This document shows, piece by piece, positions 48,649-60,208 of a stretch of 64,000 bases of DNA (its first letter is position 1; every line of letters begins with the position of its first letter). The stretch covers positions 483,030-547,029 of the forward strand of contig VXAI01000179.1 of NCBI GenBank assembly GCA_013399305.1, written 5' to 3'. A program made the translations under genes and the position numbers. The notes beneath the pieces are model-generated. The model did no database searches and had not been told where the DNA came from. It saw only the letters and a list, made by a program, of their open reading frames with translations. Origin of the DNA: Rostratula benghalensis. Its lineage: Eukaryota; Chordata; Aves; Charadriiformes; Rostratulidae.

Positions 48649-51600
48649 CAGGCTGCTGGTGGCTGCAGTCAGCAGTGGAAAATCTATGCAAACTCTTTCC
48701 AGCTTAATGTTCTGAATGCACAAACCTGCAGAAATACTTAAATGTGAGTGCAGAAAATTATATCTAAATACATAATTTAAAATATTTTATTATTACTGCA
48801 TTGATATTTTATAGTCTGGGTCACTAAATGGGATTTATAGAGAAAAGACCTAATTCAATACTTCTACAATATAAATAATAAGTTTTAATATCTGTAAACA
48901 GAAGCTAGGAATTTCTTGCATACAGATATGCTCATACAGACATTTATATAGTGCATAAAACCAGTACTTTTCATTTCCTTAAATGTTGCTGGCCAAAAAA
49001 AAATATTTTAATTATATGAGAAATTTAGAAATACAAATTCTTTAATTTTCCTAAAAATCTGTTACAGACATAAATTGAAATATTTTAACAAATACAATAT
49101 TGAAGTGTATCTTATATTTTGATGGAAATAACTATGTGAGGTAGCAGATTTAAGGGGAAATTAAACAGCCATGCATGAACTATCACTTAAAAAAAAAAAA
49201 AAAGATTAAAATAAAAAATAGGAGGGTTTGCATCACTTTCTAAAAGGATGCAATTGCAAAATTATTTGGGAAAAGTAATCCAAGGAAAGGCAGTTCTAGG
49301 AGGCCAGTGAGGTTCTTTTCCAGGTATGCTGGTAAGAATTCCCACACCTAAAATTGGATGGCTTTTGTCATAAGGGCCCATATTAGTATTTATTCTTCCT
49401 AATTGTTTCTGTGTTGTTTCCTGTGTGGTACAACATTATGATTTTATTCTTCTTTACCAATGTCTACCAAGTTTGGGGAAGGCTTCTCATTGTTGCAGGA
49501 CTCACTGGTATTCCTAAGGAAAATAATATGTACGGCCTACGAGGCCAATAGCAAGAATAATAGGACACATAGCAGCTATCAGATATTTCTGAAAACAGCT
49601 AAAAATAGTGTTCTGCACTTTGGGAAAGCTAGTCAGTGAGTGATAGTGCTGATGAGGTGATGTAACTCAGCTTTCTGCCTCTTCATTTTCATGCTAATGT
49701 TCTTCTGGAACAGGGCAGAACTGGATTGCTCCTACTTCGAGCTGCTTGTGCAGTATCACTTTCCGTTCACTCAGCTAAAATACCTTCTTCCCTTGAGAAG
49801 AGCCATTACTGTTCTTTTTTAGCTCAGACTCACAACTATTACGAGGAACTGTTTGGAGTTTTAACAGTTAGAGTCCACATGTGAGGAAAAAACAGTTCCC
49901 TCCAAACAAACTCATAGTTCCCTGGAGTTTATTCCCTGGATCCAGATTACTAACAGTGGGAGGAAGGCCAACACAAAGGCACAAAATATAATGGAATGAC
50001 TAAAACAATGTGGCATGGTTCATAGCATGAATTTCCATAACCCAGTATTCATGGATGTTGATTGTTTGTTGCACAAGATGTGGTATAAGATGTTAATTAT
50101 TTTATTTATAATTGTTGAAAATATTCATTTAAGTTTCAAAATAAATGTGTTTATGCCATTTTGGTTTGTTTCTAACTTCCATTGTCAGAATTAATTTATT
50201 CATGTACACACTTGTTCCCAGTGTAGATTTTCAAATTTCTGTACCATGAACAGGACCTTCTGCGACACACACAAGTACAGTACTGCAGTTGGTCGAACTG
50301 TAGCTACCAAAACCAAAATTGCATACTTTAATGAAATAGGTATGTAAATAGCATATATTTGATTTATAACTTTGAGCAGGTAGGATTCAGAAAAGTTGTC
50401 TAATTAACCTAATCAATTAAAATTAATTCTGGTTTCTGTAGAACATTTTTATATCACCAACTCAAAATTGCTCATTCAAAATGCTTATATATATTTTGAG
50501 TGATTATTTGTACACATTCAGTAAAGAAATAAGGCCTTTAATATGTGCGTTGTACTGTAACAGAGAATCTTTCATTTGCAGTCCCTAGAATTTAAAGATG
50601 GAAGAAATGTGGCTGTGGAATTCAATATGTGGAGAAACACAAATCTTGTGTATATTTTTAAAAAGAAAATAATAAGCCTATTGGTCACAAAGTACAGATT
50701 CATCTGCACCAGTAACTTATTATCAACTTTTATTGCAGTCCAGTTAAAGACAGAAATATTATATGATGGTAACTGACTGTATAAATATGCCTGAACTAGT
50801 TTGTTGGTTTTTTTTAAAATAAGATTAATTTAAAATAAGAATCCTTTTAAATTGTAAAACTACATCATGGATCCCCCGTTTGAAATATAAAAGAACAAGA
50901 GCTGGAACAAGAGAGGTGGATTTAGTTGGAAATAGATTTCTTTGTCCTGAGCACCTTCATGGACTTGCAAGAACAAACTGCTTGGATAACAGTGCACAAG
51001 TGCAGTGGAACGATCCCTATGCTCTCTCTGTCTTTGGTGGGGGTTTTGTCTTCTAATCAGAAGAAAAATTAATCAATTTAAACACCCCAAACCAAATCAA
51101 ATTATGGCCCCAAAATGGCAGCTCATTCACAGTGCTTTTGCGAAGGCAGGAGTGCTTTGGTGTTTCATCAGAACAGAGAACCCATTAAGACAAAAGCCAG
51201 ATATTTTGATGGCTTGTTTGAAGGGCTGTTTATTAGCTGCGTCAGCAACTTGGAGACAAAGGAGGACTACACACCCTGACTTTTCAGGAGCAAGAAGGAA
51301 CAAGGTCAAGAGAAGGCAAGGAAAATTTTGGAATGCCCTTGGCTAGCAGGGTCAGGATGTGACTGTAAGTATATAACACTATTCAAGGAGATTTTATTTC
51401 AAAAATCAATGCCCTTTGATGTAGCCTAATTAACACTTACTGGGCTAAAGCTTTGAAGAAAATCTCTGTAGTGCTAGAGAACCTGACTTGAGTTTCACTG
51501 CCCAAATCTGATCCCAAACAAGGGAGATTCCTCATGTAGATGCATTGAAACATCTTGGTGATGCCACGGAGCAGGGGTAGAGTGCTTCAATAATATGGTC

Positions 51601-51716
51601 TAATAATATGGTCCCAAGTCCATAAAAGTTTATATTCAATCTCATCGGCCCACAAGCAATTCATGGACCCCTTGGTCAGCAGGAATTTAGGAACCTGCAT
51701 ACTGTTTGAGGCACTA
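48649..51716. other. Unique AT-rich DNA
   Basis: No gene is recognised. An A15 run lies near 49190-49204. A 113-codon frame at 51005-51346 starts at an ATG-less context and has no known domain. Confidence 0.5.
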
Positions 51717-51760
51717 CTTTGTGAAAAGCATTCCAATGCTTTGTGACAAGCATTCCAATG
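51717..51760. repeat. Tandem duplication, 22 bp x 2
   Basis: CTTTGTGAAAAGCATTCCAA-TG (51717-51738) is followed by the same unit with a single A to C change (51739-51760). A second small duplication (TAATATGGTCT-type) lies at about 51592-51612. Confidence 0.9.
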
Positions 51761-52825
51761 GCAGTTTCTTTGCTGAACAGTGGTGGGAAGATGGGCACCC
51801 ATCCACTGGGAACTGCACTGACACCGATGTCAATGACTCTTTCCATACATAATTGGAGAGATCTCTGACAGCAGTAATCTGCTATAAACCTCCACCTTCT
51901 TCCTAAATCCAAACCACCCAGTGTTTAATGGGAGTCTCAGAATCGGTCCTGAGCCTTTGCTGCTCGGGCTGGTCTCCAATAGGAACTTTCAGTGGTTGTG
52001 ACCAAAGCTGGACAGGATTCAGAATGAAGTAGAGTGGTAAGATCTAAGGATATAATTACCAATTCCCTGAACCCTTTTCAACCAGGCTTTCTGCCATATT
52101 TCTCCCAGGTGATACTGTTTTGCCTCAATGTACAAGTTAATTAAGGAGCACCTCTTTAAATAAAATTTTTTAAGGTGAAGTTCAAGTTTTCTCTTACCCT
52201 TTTTTAAGTTATAAGAAAAAAAAACCAAACCAAAAAAAAATTTAGAAAGACCCATTCTTTGCCAACAGAAAGACAAGAATTTTCCACCTTGATCCTTATT
52301 TGGCAATAAATAAAGTTTAGAACGTACATTTAAGAGATCTAGACGCACTAGCTGTCCAAATGGCATTAGTACTTTGTTAACACTCACTTATACTGCAAGA
52401 AACCTTCTTGCTGTTATATCATAAGGCTTATTTCTAAAATATCTTCAAAATGTCAAACTGGCACTTAGATGAAGACATAAATGAAGCATTTGAGGTAGCT
52501 TAAAGAATCTGAAACAAAATTAAAATTACCATCCTATACAATATGACACTTTATTTTTTTCTAGTAGAGATTGGTAATTTTTTTTCTGGTCTGGCCTCAT
52601 CAAGGTGTAGTTGAGCACATTCTGGATTAAAATAATGTTCCTGAGTTCTCCACGTGATGAATTTGCAAGCTATAAGCATGCAGGTGTGAAATCTGGCACC
52701 TTCCAAGCTGTACACTTATACTTACAAATTCACTCAAGATTTATAACCATAACCAGTAGATGATATCATCAGCCGTTGCACATATTCCCTACCTCATTTT
52801 CCCAAGGTAGGATTTAAATTTTTTT
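51761..52825. other. Unassigned DNA, some protein-like frames
   Basis: Minus-strand frames of 78 (51676-51912) and 122 codons (52019-52387) are present. The longer one opens at GTG. Neither matches a known family. I cannot exclude an unnamed repeat here. Confidence 0.4.
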
Positions 52826-52983
52826 GAGGAATGCTGAGCTGGCAATGAGAACTGATAACGAGCAACAAATAGCAGGGACAATGTCAAATTATTTTTAATA
52901 CCAGAACACTATGTCTTTGTGGTTAATACTCTGCAAAATGTTAATGCATCAGCAACTTTGTTGCTGTGTAAATGCATTTCCCA
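52826..52983 (+). repeat. Unnamed dispersed repeat, copy A
   Basis: It is homologous to 56098-56253 in the same orientation. Shared blocks are GATAA.GAGCAA.AAATAG.AGGG, TATTTTTAA.ACCAGAA, AATGCATCAGC.ACTTTG and GCATTTCCCA/GCTTCCCA. Identity by eye is about 70% over 155 bp. I cannot name the family. Two copies 3.3 kb apart indicate either an interspersed repeat or an old local duplication. Confidence 0.7.
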
Positions 52984-55244
52984 TAATATTAGAAGGTTTT
53001 TCTCTTACCTATAATTTCCAAATTGCTAATGCAGCAAGAAGGTGACTAGCTCTGAGAAGCTACCCTCCAGGAAATGGACATAAAATCAAATCCTGCCCTA
53101 ATTGGACAAAATTCCTTCTACGAGTACTAAAAACTATTATGAGTTGAGCAAGCAGGTCTTGGCCATTTTTTACTCTAAATAAGTACAATTTATCCACTGA
53201 TTTATGATAATGGGCTAAATTCTGCATGGTAGGATTTGGGTAAATCTGGAGTAACTATATGGATATCAGTGGACTTTTTTCTGGAGAGTCACCAGTGCAA
53301 ATAAGAGCAGAAGAATCTGGCTCTTTGCATAAGGTTGCTATTTATTCAAAATATGCTCCTACAGGCTATTCACATTCTTTCTGCAAATATTTTAGTTGTG
53401 ACTCAGGACTATGGATTCAATGTGAAATGAATCACAAAAATATCAAACTTATAATGAATGATACGTAAAGAAAAGATGAAGTTTGTATTGATCAGTGATA
53501 TAAAAAAAGGGCAGATATTTTTATGCTACACATAAGGGGTAGTTGTTAATCATGACTTACACTATAACTTGATTTATGGAAATTTTATTTCTTACAGGGA
53601 ACTGTAAGAAACATTTAATAGAAGAATTAATGGCATATGCCACATCTTTTATGGCAAGATCCAGCAGTGGATGAACAGCAGTTGTTCCCTAGTAGTAGGT
53701 GTGCCAGGTGCTATATAAAGCACGTCTACAATTAAATATCACTTCTTCCATCAAATACCAAGCTATGGCTAGAGGTAAAGAGGATATGCTACTTGAGGTA
53801 ACTGAAGCTAACTACATTCTGGTTGAGATCACTTCTTTTCTTCTTGTAAATCATGAATTCATCTCATTTTTTATTTGCTCCTTCATGTTAATTTCCTTAT
53901 AAAAGTTAATGTAGGCAAGGAAAGTGTGAGTCTATTACAATAAAACCTCAGTATATTTTGTCTCTGGGAAGAAGAGAAGCATGTTCTTCCCAAAACCCTG
54001 TTTTGAAAACACAGCCTTTTCTGTAGTTCCTGTGCTGACCCTCAACTGGATTAGAACCTCATTCTGAGCTAGCACAATGTTGAAGCAGTTCTTGGTAAAT
54101 TCTTTGTGGAAAATAATGTATTGAACGTGTTTATTTTTTATTCTGACTATAGATGGTCCAATGACAGACTTTTTAAAAATGCACATTTTTCATCTGTAAA
54201 ATAAACATCAGTGTGTGGCTTTAAAGTTTCTAGTACTGAAAATTTAAATATTTAGTAAATGAGGGAAAGCTTCTATAGAGCTATTTTTATTTTGCAACTG
54301 TACTGAAAGATCATGACTTACTAACTTACCTCATCTAAAGTTATGTTTCAGCACTTTCAAAGTCAATATATTCCCGGGAATGACCTCTGGAGATGTCCAA
54401 CGTCTCTATTGACTATAGAATGGGATTAGAATGATTCCATTTGTACTATAAAAAGTATTTAAGTTTGCTGGAATGAACTGGGACCAAAGTGTCTGAAACA
54501 AAATTTTATTTATACTAGAAATGCCTATGCTTACAGATATTGGTATTTATAGACATACAAAAATACCACTTCACAGAAGTGTCATCATCTTTTAAATCAC
54601 ACCTAGATGTTTCTATGATTTACCATGACAGTTCATCAAAATAAAGCACTATGGTATATCACATGAGATATTGTCTGGTAGGAAACTCAGAGTCATGCAA
54701 ATAGTATGGTTTAGGTCTGAAAAGCAGGCAGGAGTTTCTGGATGGAAATGCTCACTGTTCCTTCAAAGGTTTTTTGTTTCATTTCGATGAGGGTTTTTTT
54801 GATTTTCTATTTGCAGTGAAAATGCAAAAGACATTAATCAAAACTTTATTCTGGGAATATTTTTTCCAACCATCTCTCTAAGTAAATAAATAGGAGATTT
54901 GGCTTTTTCCCACATTACACATTAAAACCTATCAAACATAACAAGCATGACATACCAACACTAACTATGAACTGTAAAATCTGTGAAGTATGAAGCCTTG
55001 TCTTACTGTGTGTGTTTGTATCACCAGTTCTCTTCAGGTAAACCTGATTGCAACACAAAATACTTTTAATGAAAATATTAAAGTCGTGGCTCAGATAGTC
55101 AGCTTCTGTGAACCATTCAAGACTCAACATTTAAATGCTCTGAGGAAAGAGACCTCATTTTATAACCACTTTCATTATGACTCCTTATGACTCTGAGTTA
55201 AAAATCTGCTAAAATAATTACACAGAACTTCACATTGTTCATTC
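52984..55244. other. Unique AT-rich DNA
   Basis: No gene or repeat is recognised. Confidence 0.5.
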
Positions 55245-55247
55245 TTT

Positions 55248-55339
<92 letters not shown>

Positions 55340-55460
55340 TNNNNNNNNNNNNNNNNNNNNNNNNNNNNNNNNNNNNNNNNNNNNNNNNNNNNNNNNNNNN
55401 TTCCTTCCTTCCTTCCTTCCTTCCTTCCTTCCTTCCTTCCTTCCTTCCTTCCTTCCTTCC
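55245..55460. repeat. TTTC/TTCC microsatellite with a 60-base assembly gap
   Basis: About 24 TTTC units (55245-55340) run into N at 55341-55400, followed by about 15 TTCC units (55401-55460). The true array length is unknown because the gap lies inside the array; the gap size may be nominal. Open frames across it, rich in Ser-Phe-Leu or Lys-Glu, are artefacts of the repeat. Confidence 0.97.
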
Positions 55461-56097
55461 ATTCTTCTTGCTTTTTTTTTTTTTTATTTGAAGCTCGACT
55501 TCTCTACCATAGAAATTATCCATTATCCTCTGAAAGTTTTCAGCTTGGACACAGGCTCACACAGCTCTGTTTCAGTTCAGAAAAGCAGAAAAACACAGCA
55601 GCCAACTCGGTGTTCAGGCTTTCTATCTGGTCCTCATATTACATCCTTTTTTTTTCTTCGTACATCTGGTAAGGTAGTTTTCTAAATTTGTCACTATTAG
55701 AGCAATGCAAACTATTCATGAGAAAATCTCCATAACACATGGAACTCACCTGCTTCCATGTTTCATTACAGATCTGAAATTCAGCCCAGTTTCATCAAAC
55801 ATTTCACAAAGTTCACAAATCTTTCAAATACACCTGGTTGAGGTGTAGTTCTACCTTTAGGTTATCCAAAGCCCAGAGTGCATACAAAATCAAAGGAACC
55901 TCTCTAAATTTTAGGGTTTGCTTTTCAATTCAGTTTTGCTCTGTGCTGGCTATGTATATTTGTGTTCCAAATTTGAAATAAAACTTTTCCTTCTCCCCGA
56001 ACTTTCACCCAGCTCTTCTCTGGTTGCCAAAAATGTGAACAATGGGAATAGCTCTGAAGACCTCACCTCAGGCAAAGCTCCCATTTCCATTTTCCTC
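55461..56097. other. Unique DNA after microsatellite
   Basis: A T15-type run at about 55472-55485 follows the microsatellite. No gene is recognised. Confidence 0.5.
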
Positions 56098-56253
56098 AAG
56101 GGAAGCTTGACCTGGCTAAGAGGATTGATAATGAGCAAGAAATAGTAGGGGCAGCCTCAAGTATTTTTAACACCAGAATGCTACTCCTGTGTAGTCAGCA
56201 GCCTGATGCGAAATGCATCAGCTACTTTGAAACTGTGGAAAAGATGCTTCCCA
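56098..56253 (+). repeat. Unnamed dispersed repeat, copy B
   Basis: This is the partner of 52826-52983. Its left boundary is uncertain: a CCTCATTTTCCC/CCATTTTCCT block before both copies may extend the homology by about 25 bp. The right ends of both copies diverge abruptly after TTCCCA. Confidence 0.7.
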
Positions 56254-56848
56254 ACAGAAAGTCATTATTTGCGTGCAGTTTTTATTTACTCCTCATTTAA
56301 CATCATGCGCTCAGCACAATATAGAGAACAAGTAAATGTACTCTCTAACCAATAACATAGAACATGGATTAATAAAACAATATTTTTATCTGAAAGTTCA
56401 TCGTGCCCAGGCCGATCTGGCAGGGACAGGCTTAGAAAAATCAGGTTTTGTGTGTCCTAAAGTATTATGCTGAAATATAGACACTTTCATTTCATTCAGT
56501 TCTAGAGAGAATCTTATACCTCTTCCTATTCCAATGCATTTCTAAAGAGCATGATGTCATGTAACTAACATCTGTGATACACAGCGTATCTTTCTGCAGC
56601 TTGAGGAAATACTCTGTACATATCATTGCACTTGGGTGACAGTTTTGGGGAGGGAGAGCGGGAGAGCTGAGTGATAAATGTGCTGCATGTACCTAGCAGA
56701 AAAGTGGGACGGATGAACGACATGTGATAGACGGGACAACATGGGTAGTTGGGATGTGTTGGGGTTTTTTAACATTTCTTTTCCTGTGAGAATTAATTCC
56801 AGAAACTTGGACCAACCTCTTGAAAGGAATGTTTTCTCCTCTGCACAG
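56254..56848. other. Unique DNA upstream of exon-like patch
   Basis: No gene is recognised. A strong pyrimidine tract and CAG acceptor (TTTTCTCCTCTGCACAG, ending 56848) closes the interval. Confidence 0.45.
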
Positions 56849-57137
56849 ACAAGTGTTACCTTCTGGGTAGAAAGCCTTGCTGTGCCGGGGGAGGGGATTT
56901 TGCATCCCAGGTTCCCACCCTGGTGCCAGAGAGATTCTTTGAAAGCCTGTCCACACTGCCAGCTGCAGACAGATTCGCTCCTCCTGTGTTAACCCCAGAA
57001 CCAGAAGGGCGGTTCTGGATAAACTGCCAAATCGGGCCTGGAAGCAGAATAGTCACGTTCACACACAAAGGGCAGGGTATATTAGCTTGGGCATGGCGCC
57101 AAGTACATGCAGCTATACTGCTTCCAGATGCAAACTG
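56849..57137 (+). other. Candidate exon (289 nt), unassigned
   Basis: A strong acceptor (TTTTCTCCTCTGCACAG, ending 56848) and a strong donor (CTG|GTGAGT, GT at 57138-57139) bracket a GC-richer block. One forward frame is open along the whole block (2 nt, 95 codons, 2 nt) and meets a stop only inside the donor. The conceptual peptide includes GGGDFASQVP, VLTPEPEGRFWINCQ and HKGQGILAWAWRQV and matches nothing I recognise. Other frames and the minus strand also carry long open stretches here (104 codons at 56856-57170), as often happens in GC-rich DNA, so coding status is unproven. A noncoding-RNA exon is equally possible. Confidence 0.3.
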
Positions 57138-57543
57138 GTGAGTCCACAAAGTCCTACTCTGCACTTGCATGGACTTACTAATTTGGATCTCTGGATCAAG
57201 CTCTATTTTGCCCTCAGCTATCCTGAGTCCAGGCCATCAATCATCTCGCAGGCTAGGGGAGAAACTTTCAGCTCACTCCTCTGGTTTTTTTGCTTCTTGG
57301 AGGAAGCCATTGGGGAGAGAGAACGTTCTGGGATAGTTTGTGTTGTTGGGTTACACCACTGATTCATTTTCAGAATCCTAGGACAGATGGTTTAGGGACC
57401 ATTTTATTACTGAATTCCAGACTGGAGGTGAGAAAATCTTGTATAAACTCAGACCAAGGTCATCATCTACTAGAAGAGGTGAAATCTCCTTGTCAGAAAC
57501 CAGACATAGTGGAAAAAGAAAACCAGTTGTACTCTGACCTTTG
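57138..57543. other. Unique DNA
   Basis: Nothing is recognised before the AGAAG microsatellite. Confidence 0.45.
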
Positions 57544-57712
57544 TGAGAAGAGAAGAGAAGAGAAGAGAAGAGAAGAGAAGAGAAGAGAAGAGAAGAGAAG
57601 AGAAGAGAAGAGAAGAGAAGAGAAGAGAAGAGANAAGAGAAGAGAAGAGAAGAGAAGAGAAGAGAAGAGAAGAGAAGAGAAGAGAAGAGAAGAGAAGAGA
57701 AGAGAAGAGAAG
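57544..57712. repeat. AGAAG pentanucleotide microsatellite
   Basis: About 33 AGAAG units run without visible interruption except one N at 57634. The array abuts the 3' end of a minus-strand CR1 at 57713. Lys/Arg/Glu-rich and Leu/Ser/Phe-rich open frames here are repeat artefacts. Confidence 0.97.
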
Positions 57713-57955
57713 AATAATTTCAGTTGGAAGGGACCTTAAGATCATCGAGTCCAACTGTTAACCTAACACTATCAAGTCCTTCACTAAACCATGTCCCTAA
57801 ATGCCGCATTTACTTGTCTTTAAAATACCTCCAAGGATGAAGACTCCAGCAGCCTTTTCCAACATTTGATAATGCTTTCAATGAAGAAGCTTTTCCTAAT
57901 ATCCAAAGTAAACCTCTCCTGGCACAACTTGAAGCCATTTTCTTTCATTCGTTCA
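57713..57955 (-). mobile_element. CR1 LINE 3' end joined to microsatellite
   Basis: TTTCAGTTGGAAGGGACCTT then AAGATCATCGAGTCCAACTG is the complement of the CR1 3' end. It continues through AACACTATCAAGTCCTTCAC, CATTTACTTGTCTTTAAAAT, CTTTCAATGAAGAAGCTTTT then CCTAATATCC, and CTCCTGGCACAACTTGAAGC. The usual octamer tail is replaced by the AGAAG array. It is 5'-truncated near 57955. Confidence 0.93.
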
Positions 57956-59182
57956 TTCCATTCTGAAGTGGTTTTGGCCAGAGCAGTTGGGTTACACACC
58001 GCTTAGAGCACTGTATGTAGCAACAACATCTTGGCAAGGAAGAAATGATGGCATAACACAGACAAATATTATCTATGCTATTTGGAAGAATTAATTACAG
58101 AAAGTCTACCAAATCTCTGCCTAAAATGATTTTTCATCCAGCCTAATTTCCCCAGACACAAAAGGGGAAAATGTCTTACCCAAGAGCAAGTCTTGTATCT
58201 CGTACCGTGAAAGTCTTAGAGGCTTCAGAGAAAACCACTGCCTGTCTGAGCAGAAGGGTTACTTCACTCTGTCCACTCATTTTAACGTTAGGAGCTCAAG
58301 TTAATGAAAGCCAGTGTAATTTGATTCAAAACTATGGCTGTGTTCTTAATATCCAGGAAGAATCATAGATGTCAAGGAGTAAGCAAGACATTGCTAACTA
58401 TTAGGTTTTTGTCCAAGAATAGAGCTCTCATAAGAAACTGATGAAAGACAAAACAACAGGGAAGAATTGTTTTCCATAGAAATCATGAAAGCTAAAAACC
58501 AAATCCAAACCTGTATCTTAAAATCTAACCACCTTTTAGAAACTAGTTTGAAAAGGGATGCAACTGATCAGGAAACCACATCCCCATCCTTCAGGCAAGA
58601 TGAGATATTGAAAAACTTTCCTTTGGAGAATTAGGGTGAAAAAATACAACTGAAAACAATATTCAGAATGTCCCACCCCATCTGTAGAAAGATTTTATTG
58701 TTTCAATAATTTCTTAACAGTTCATTTTAATTATATCCTAATAGTAGCTGAAATTATGAAACAAAAGTCATGTGAAACTGAGAAAGCTGATATTTTCCGT
58801 TTTGAAATATTTAAATACAATAGTTTTTAAACTATGTTTAAAAATCTAATTTTTATCCAAGTGTTAAAATGTTATTGAAAGTGATCTTTCTCCATGAAAG
58901 TTTAAAAAATCTCTGTGAAATTTTGAATCAGCTGCAGAAGGTAGTGGAAGCTAGAGAGGCACAGAGGAAGATCACAATCATTGGCTTTCATCTGCAGTAG
59001 ACTTCATTTTAGCTACCTACTACTAATCTGGTCTAGTCATTACAATCCCATCCATTTTTTCCTAAGGTGAATAAAATAACAGCCGTAAGCTTCCGTCCCC
59101 AATGACTGGCAACGCAGAAGCTGGAGCTAAGATTTCATGACACAAACATTTTCGGCTTTGTGTTGCAAATCCTCAGCTACCC
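57956..59182. other. Unique AT-rich DNA
   Basis: No gene or repeat is recognised. Confidence 0.5.
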
Positions 59183-59238
59183 TTAAAGTGAATTAGAGAT
59201 TAGACGAAGATTAAAGTGAATTAGAGATTAGACGAAGA
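59183..59238. repeat. Perfect tandem duplication, 28 bp x 2
   Basis: The 28-bp unit beginning TTAAAGTGAATTAGAGATTA and ending GACGAAGA occupies 59183-59210 and again 59211-59238 with no mismatch. Perfect identity suggests a recent event, or collapse or expansion in the assembly. Confidence 0.95.
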
Positions 59239-59870
59239 GGAAGCAGATGTGTAACTAAGGGCTCACTCAGAAGAGGAAGGGGAAATCTCCTCTGCTCACA
59301 ACACCCACCTGCTTATTATCCACTAAGGTAAAAGCTCCTTCTGTTTTAATCTGCCATAACTATTAAATTAAATGGGAGCTGAGGGTATTTAGCTCCACAA
59401 ATGGCTGAGATGTTAAGAAGTTAACATTCATGTTAATCGTTTTGTCACCACTAAAGGTAATGACAATTCTCCCCTACATGTGTTTTCTTTACATTTTAAG
59501 AGTTTACTTCTTTTTCTTAAAGGTATACCTGAATCCAAACTACTGGGATTTGAAGGAAGCAGTTGAAAATTAATTCATTCCAGATCAAGGTGACTATGAG
59601 AAAGGAAATATCACAAAATTATTTTAAAAGGTAGTTTGTGTTAATGGCCAACAGAGAGTAACTCGGAGTTATAACAAACACAGCAATTTAAAACTGCCAG
59701 AAACTTACGCATAATATTCTATTTCTTTTGAAAGGCACTGTTACTGGAAGATATTGATGATAAGAGCTTAATATGGTTCAGAAAAGGTAATAGTAGTAGC
59801 CTATATAAAGGTAATCATGTATGTTGTGAAAAGAATTTTATTGTGTCCGGAGAAAGCAAGCTTTTACTTG
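59239..59870. other. Unique AT-rich DNA
   Basis: No gene or repeat is recognised. Confidence 0.5.
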
Positions 59871-60208
59871 AAATCACAGAATCATGGAATGATAAGGGAT
59901 TGGAAGGCATGTCAGGAGGTCATCTAGTCTGATCCCCCTGCCAAAGCAGGTCCACCTAGAGCAGGTTGCACGGGAACATGTCCAGGTGGGTTTTGAATGT
60001 CTCCAGATAGAGACTCCACCACCTCTATGGACAGCCTGTTCCTGTGCTCTGCTACCTTCAAAGTAAAGAAGTTCTTCCGCATGTTTAGATGGAACTTCTT
60101 ATGTACAAGTTTGTGCCTATCACCTCTTATCCTGTCACTGGGCACCACAGAAAAAAGACAGGGTCTAACTTCTTGGCACCTGCCCTTTAAGTATTTATAG
60201 GTGTACAT
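59871..60208 (-). mobile_element. CR1 LINE 3' end
   Basis: The 3' terminus is at 59871 (AAATCACAGAATCATGGAAT). The minus-strand frame 60208-59924 encodes KYLKGRCQEVRP, then [20 protein letters not shown] and NRLSIEVVESL, which is the end of the CR1 frame and early 3'UTR. It is truncated 5' near 60208 and related to, but more diverged than, the 29 and 31 kb copies. Confidence 0.95.

Noticed and set aside
52019..52387. 122-codon minus frame
   Set aside because: Opens at GTG and has no recognised motif; Lys/Leu/Phe-rich as expected for AT-rich DNA.
55175..55672. Frames of up to 145 codons around the N gap
   Set aside because: They consist of TTTC/TTCC repeat translation and unknown bases.
57543..57739. 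Long Lys/Arg/Glu-rich and Leu/Ser/Phe-rich open frames
   Set aside because: They are translations of the AGAAG microsatellite and interrupted by an N.
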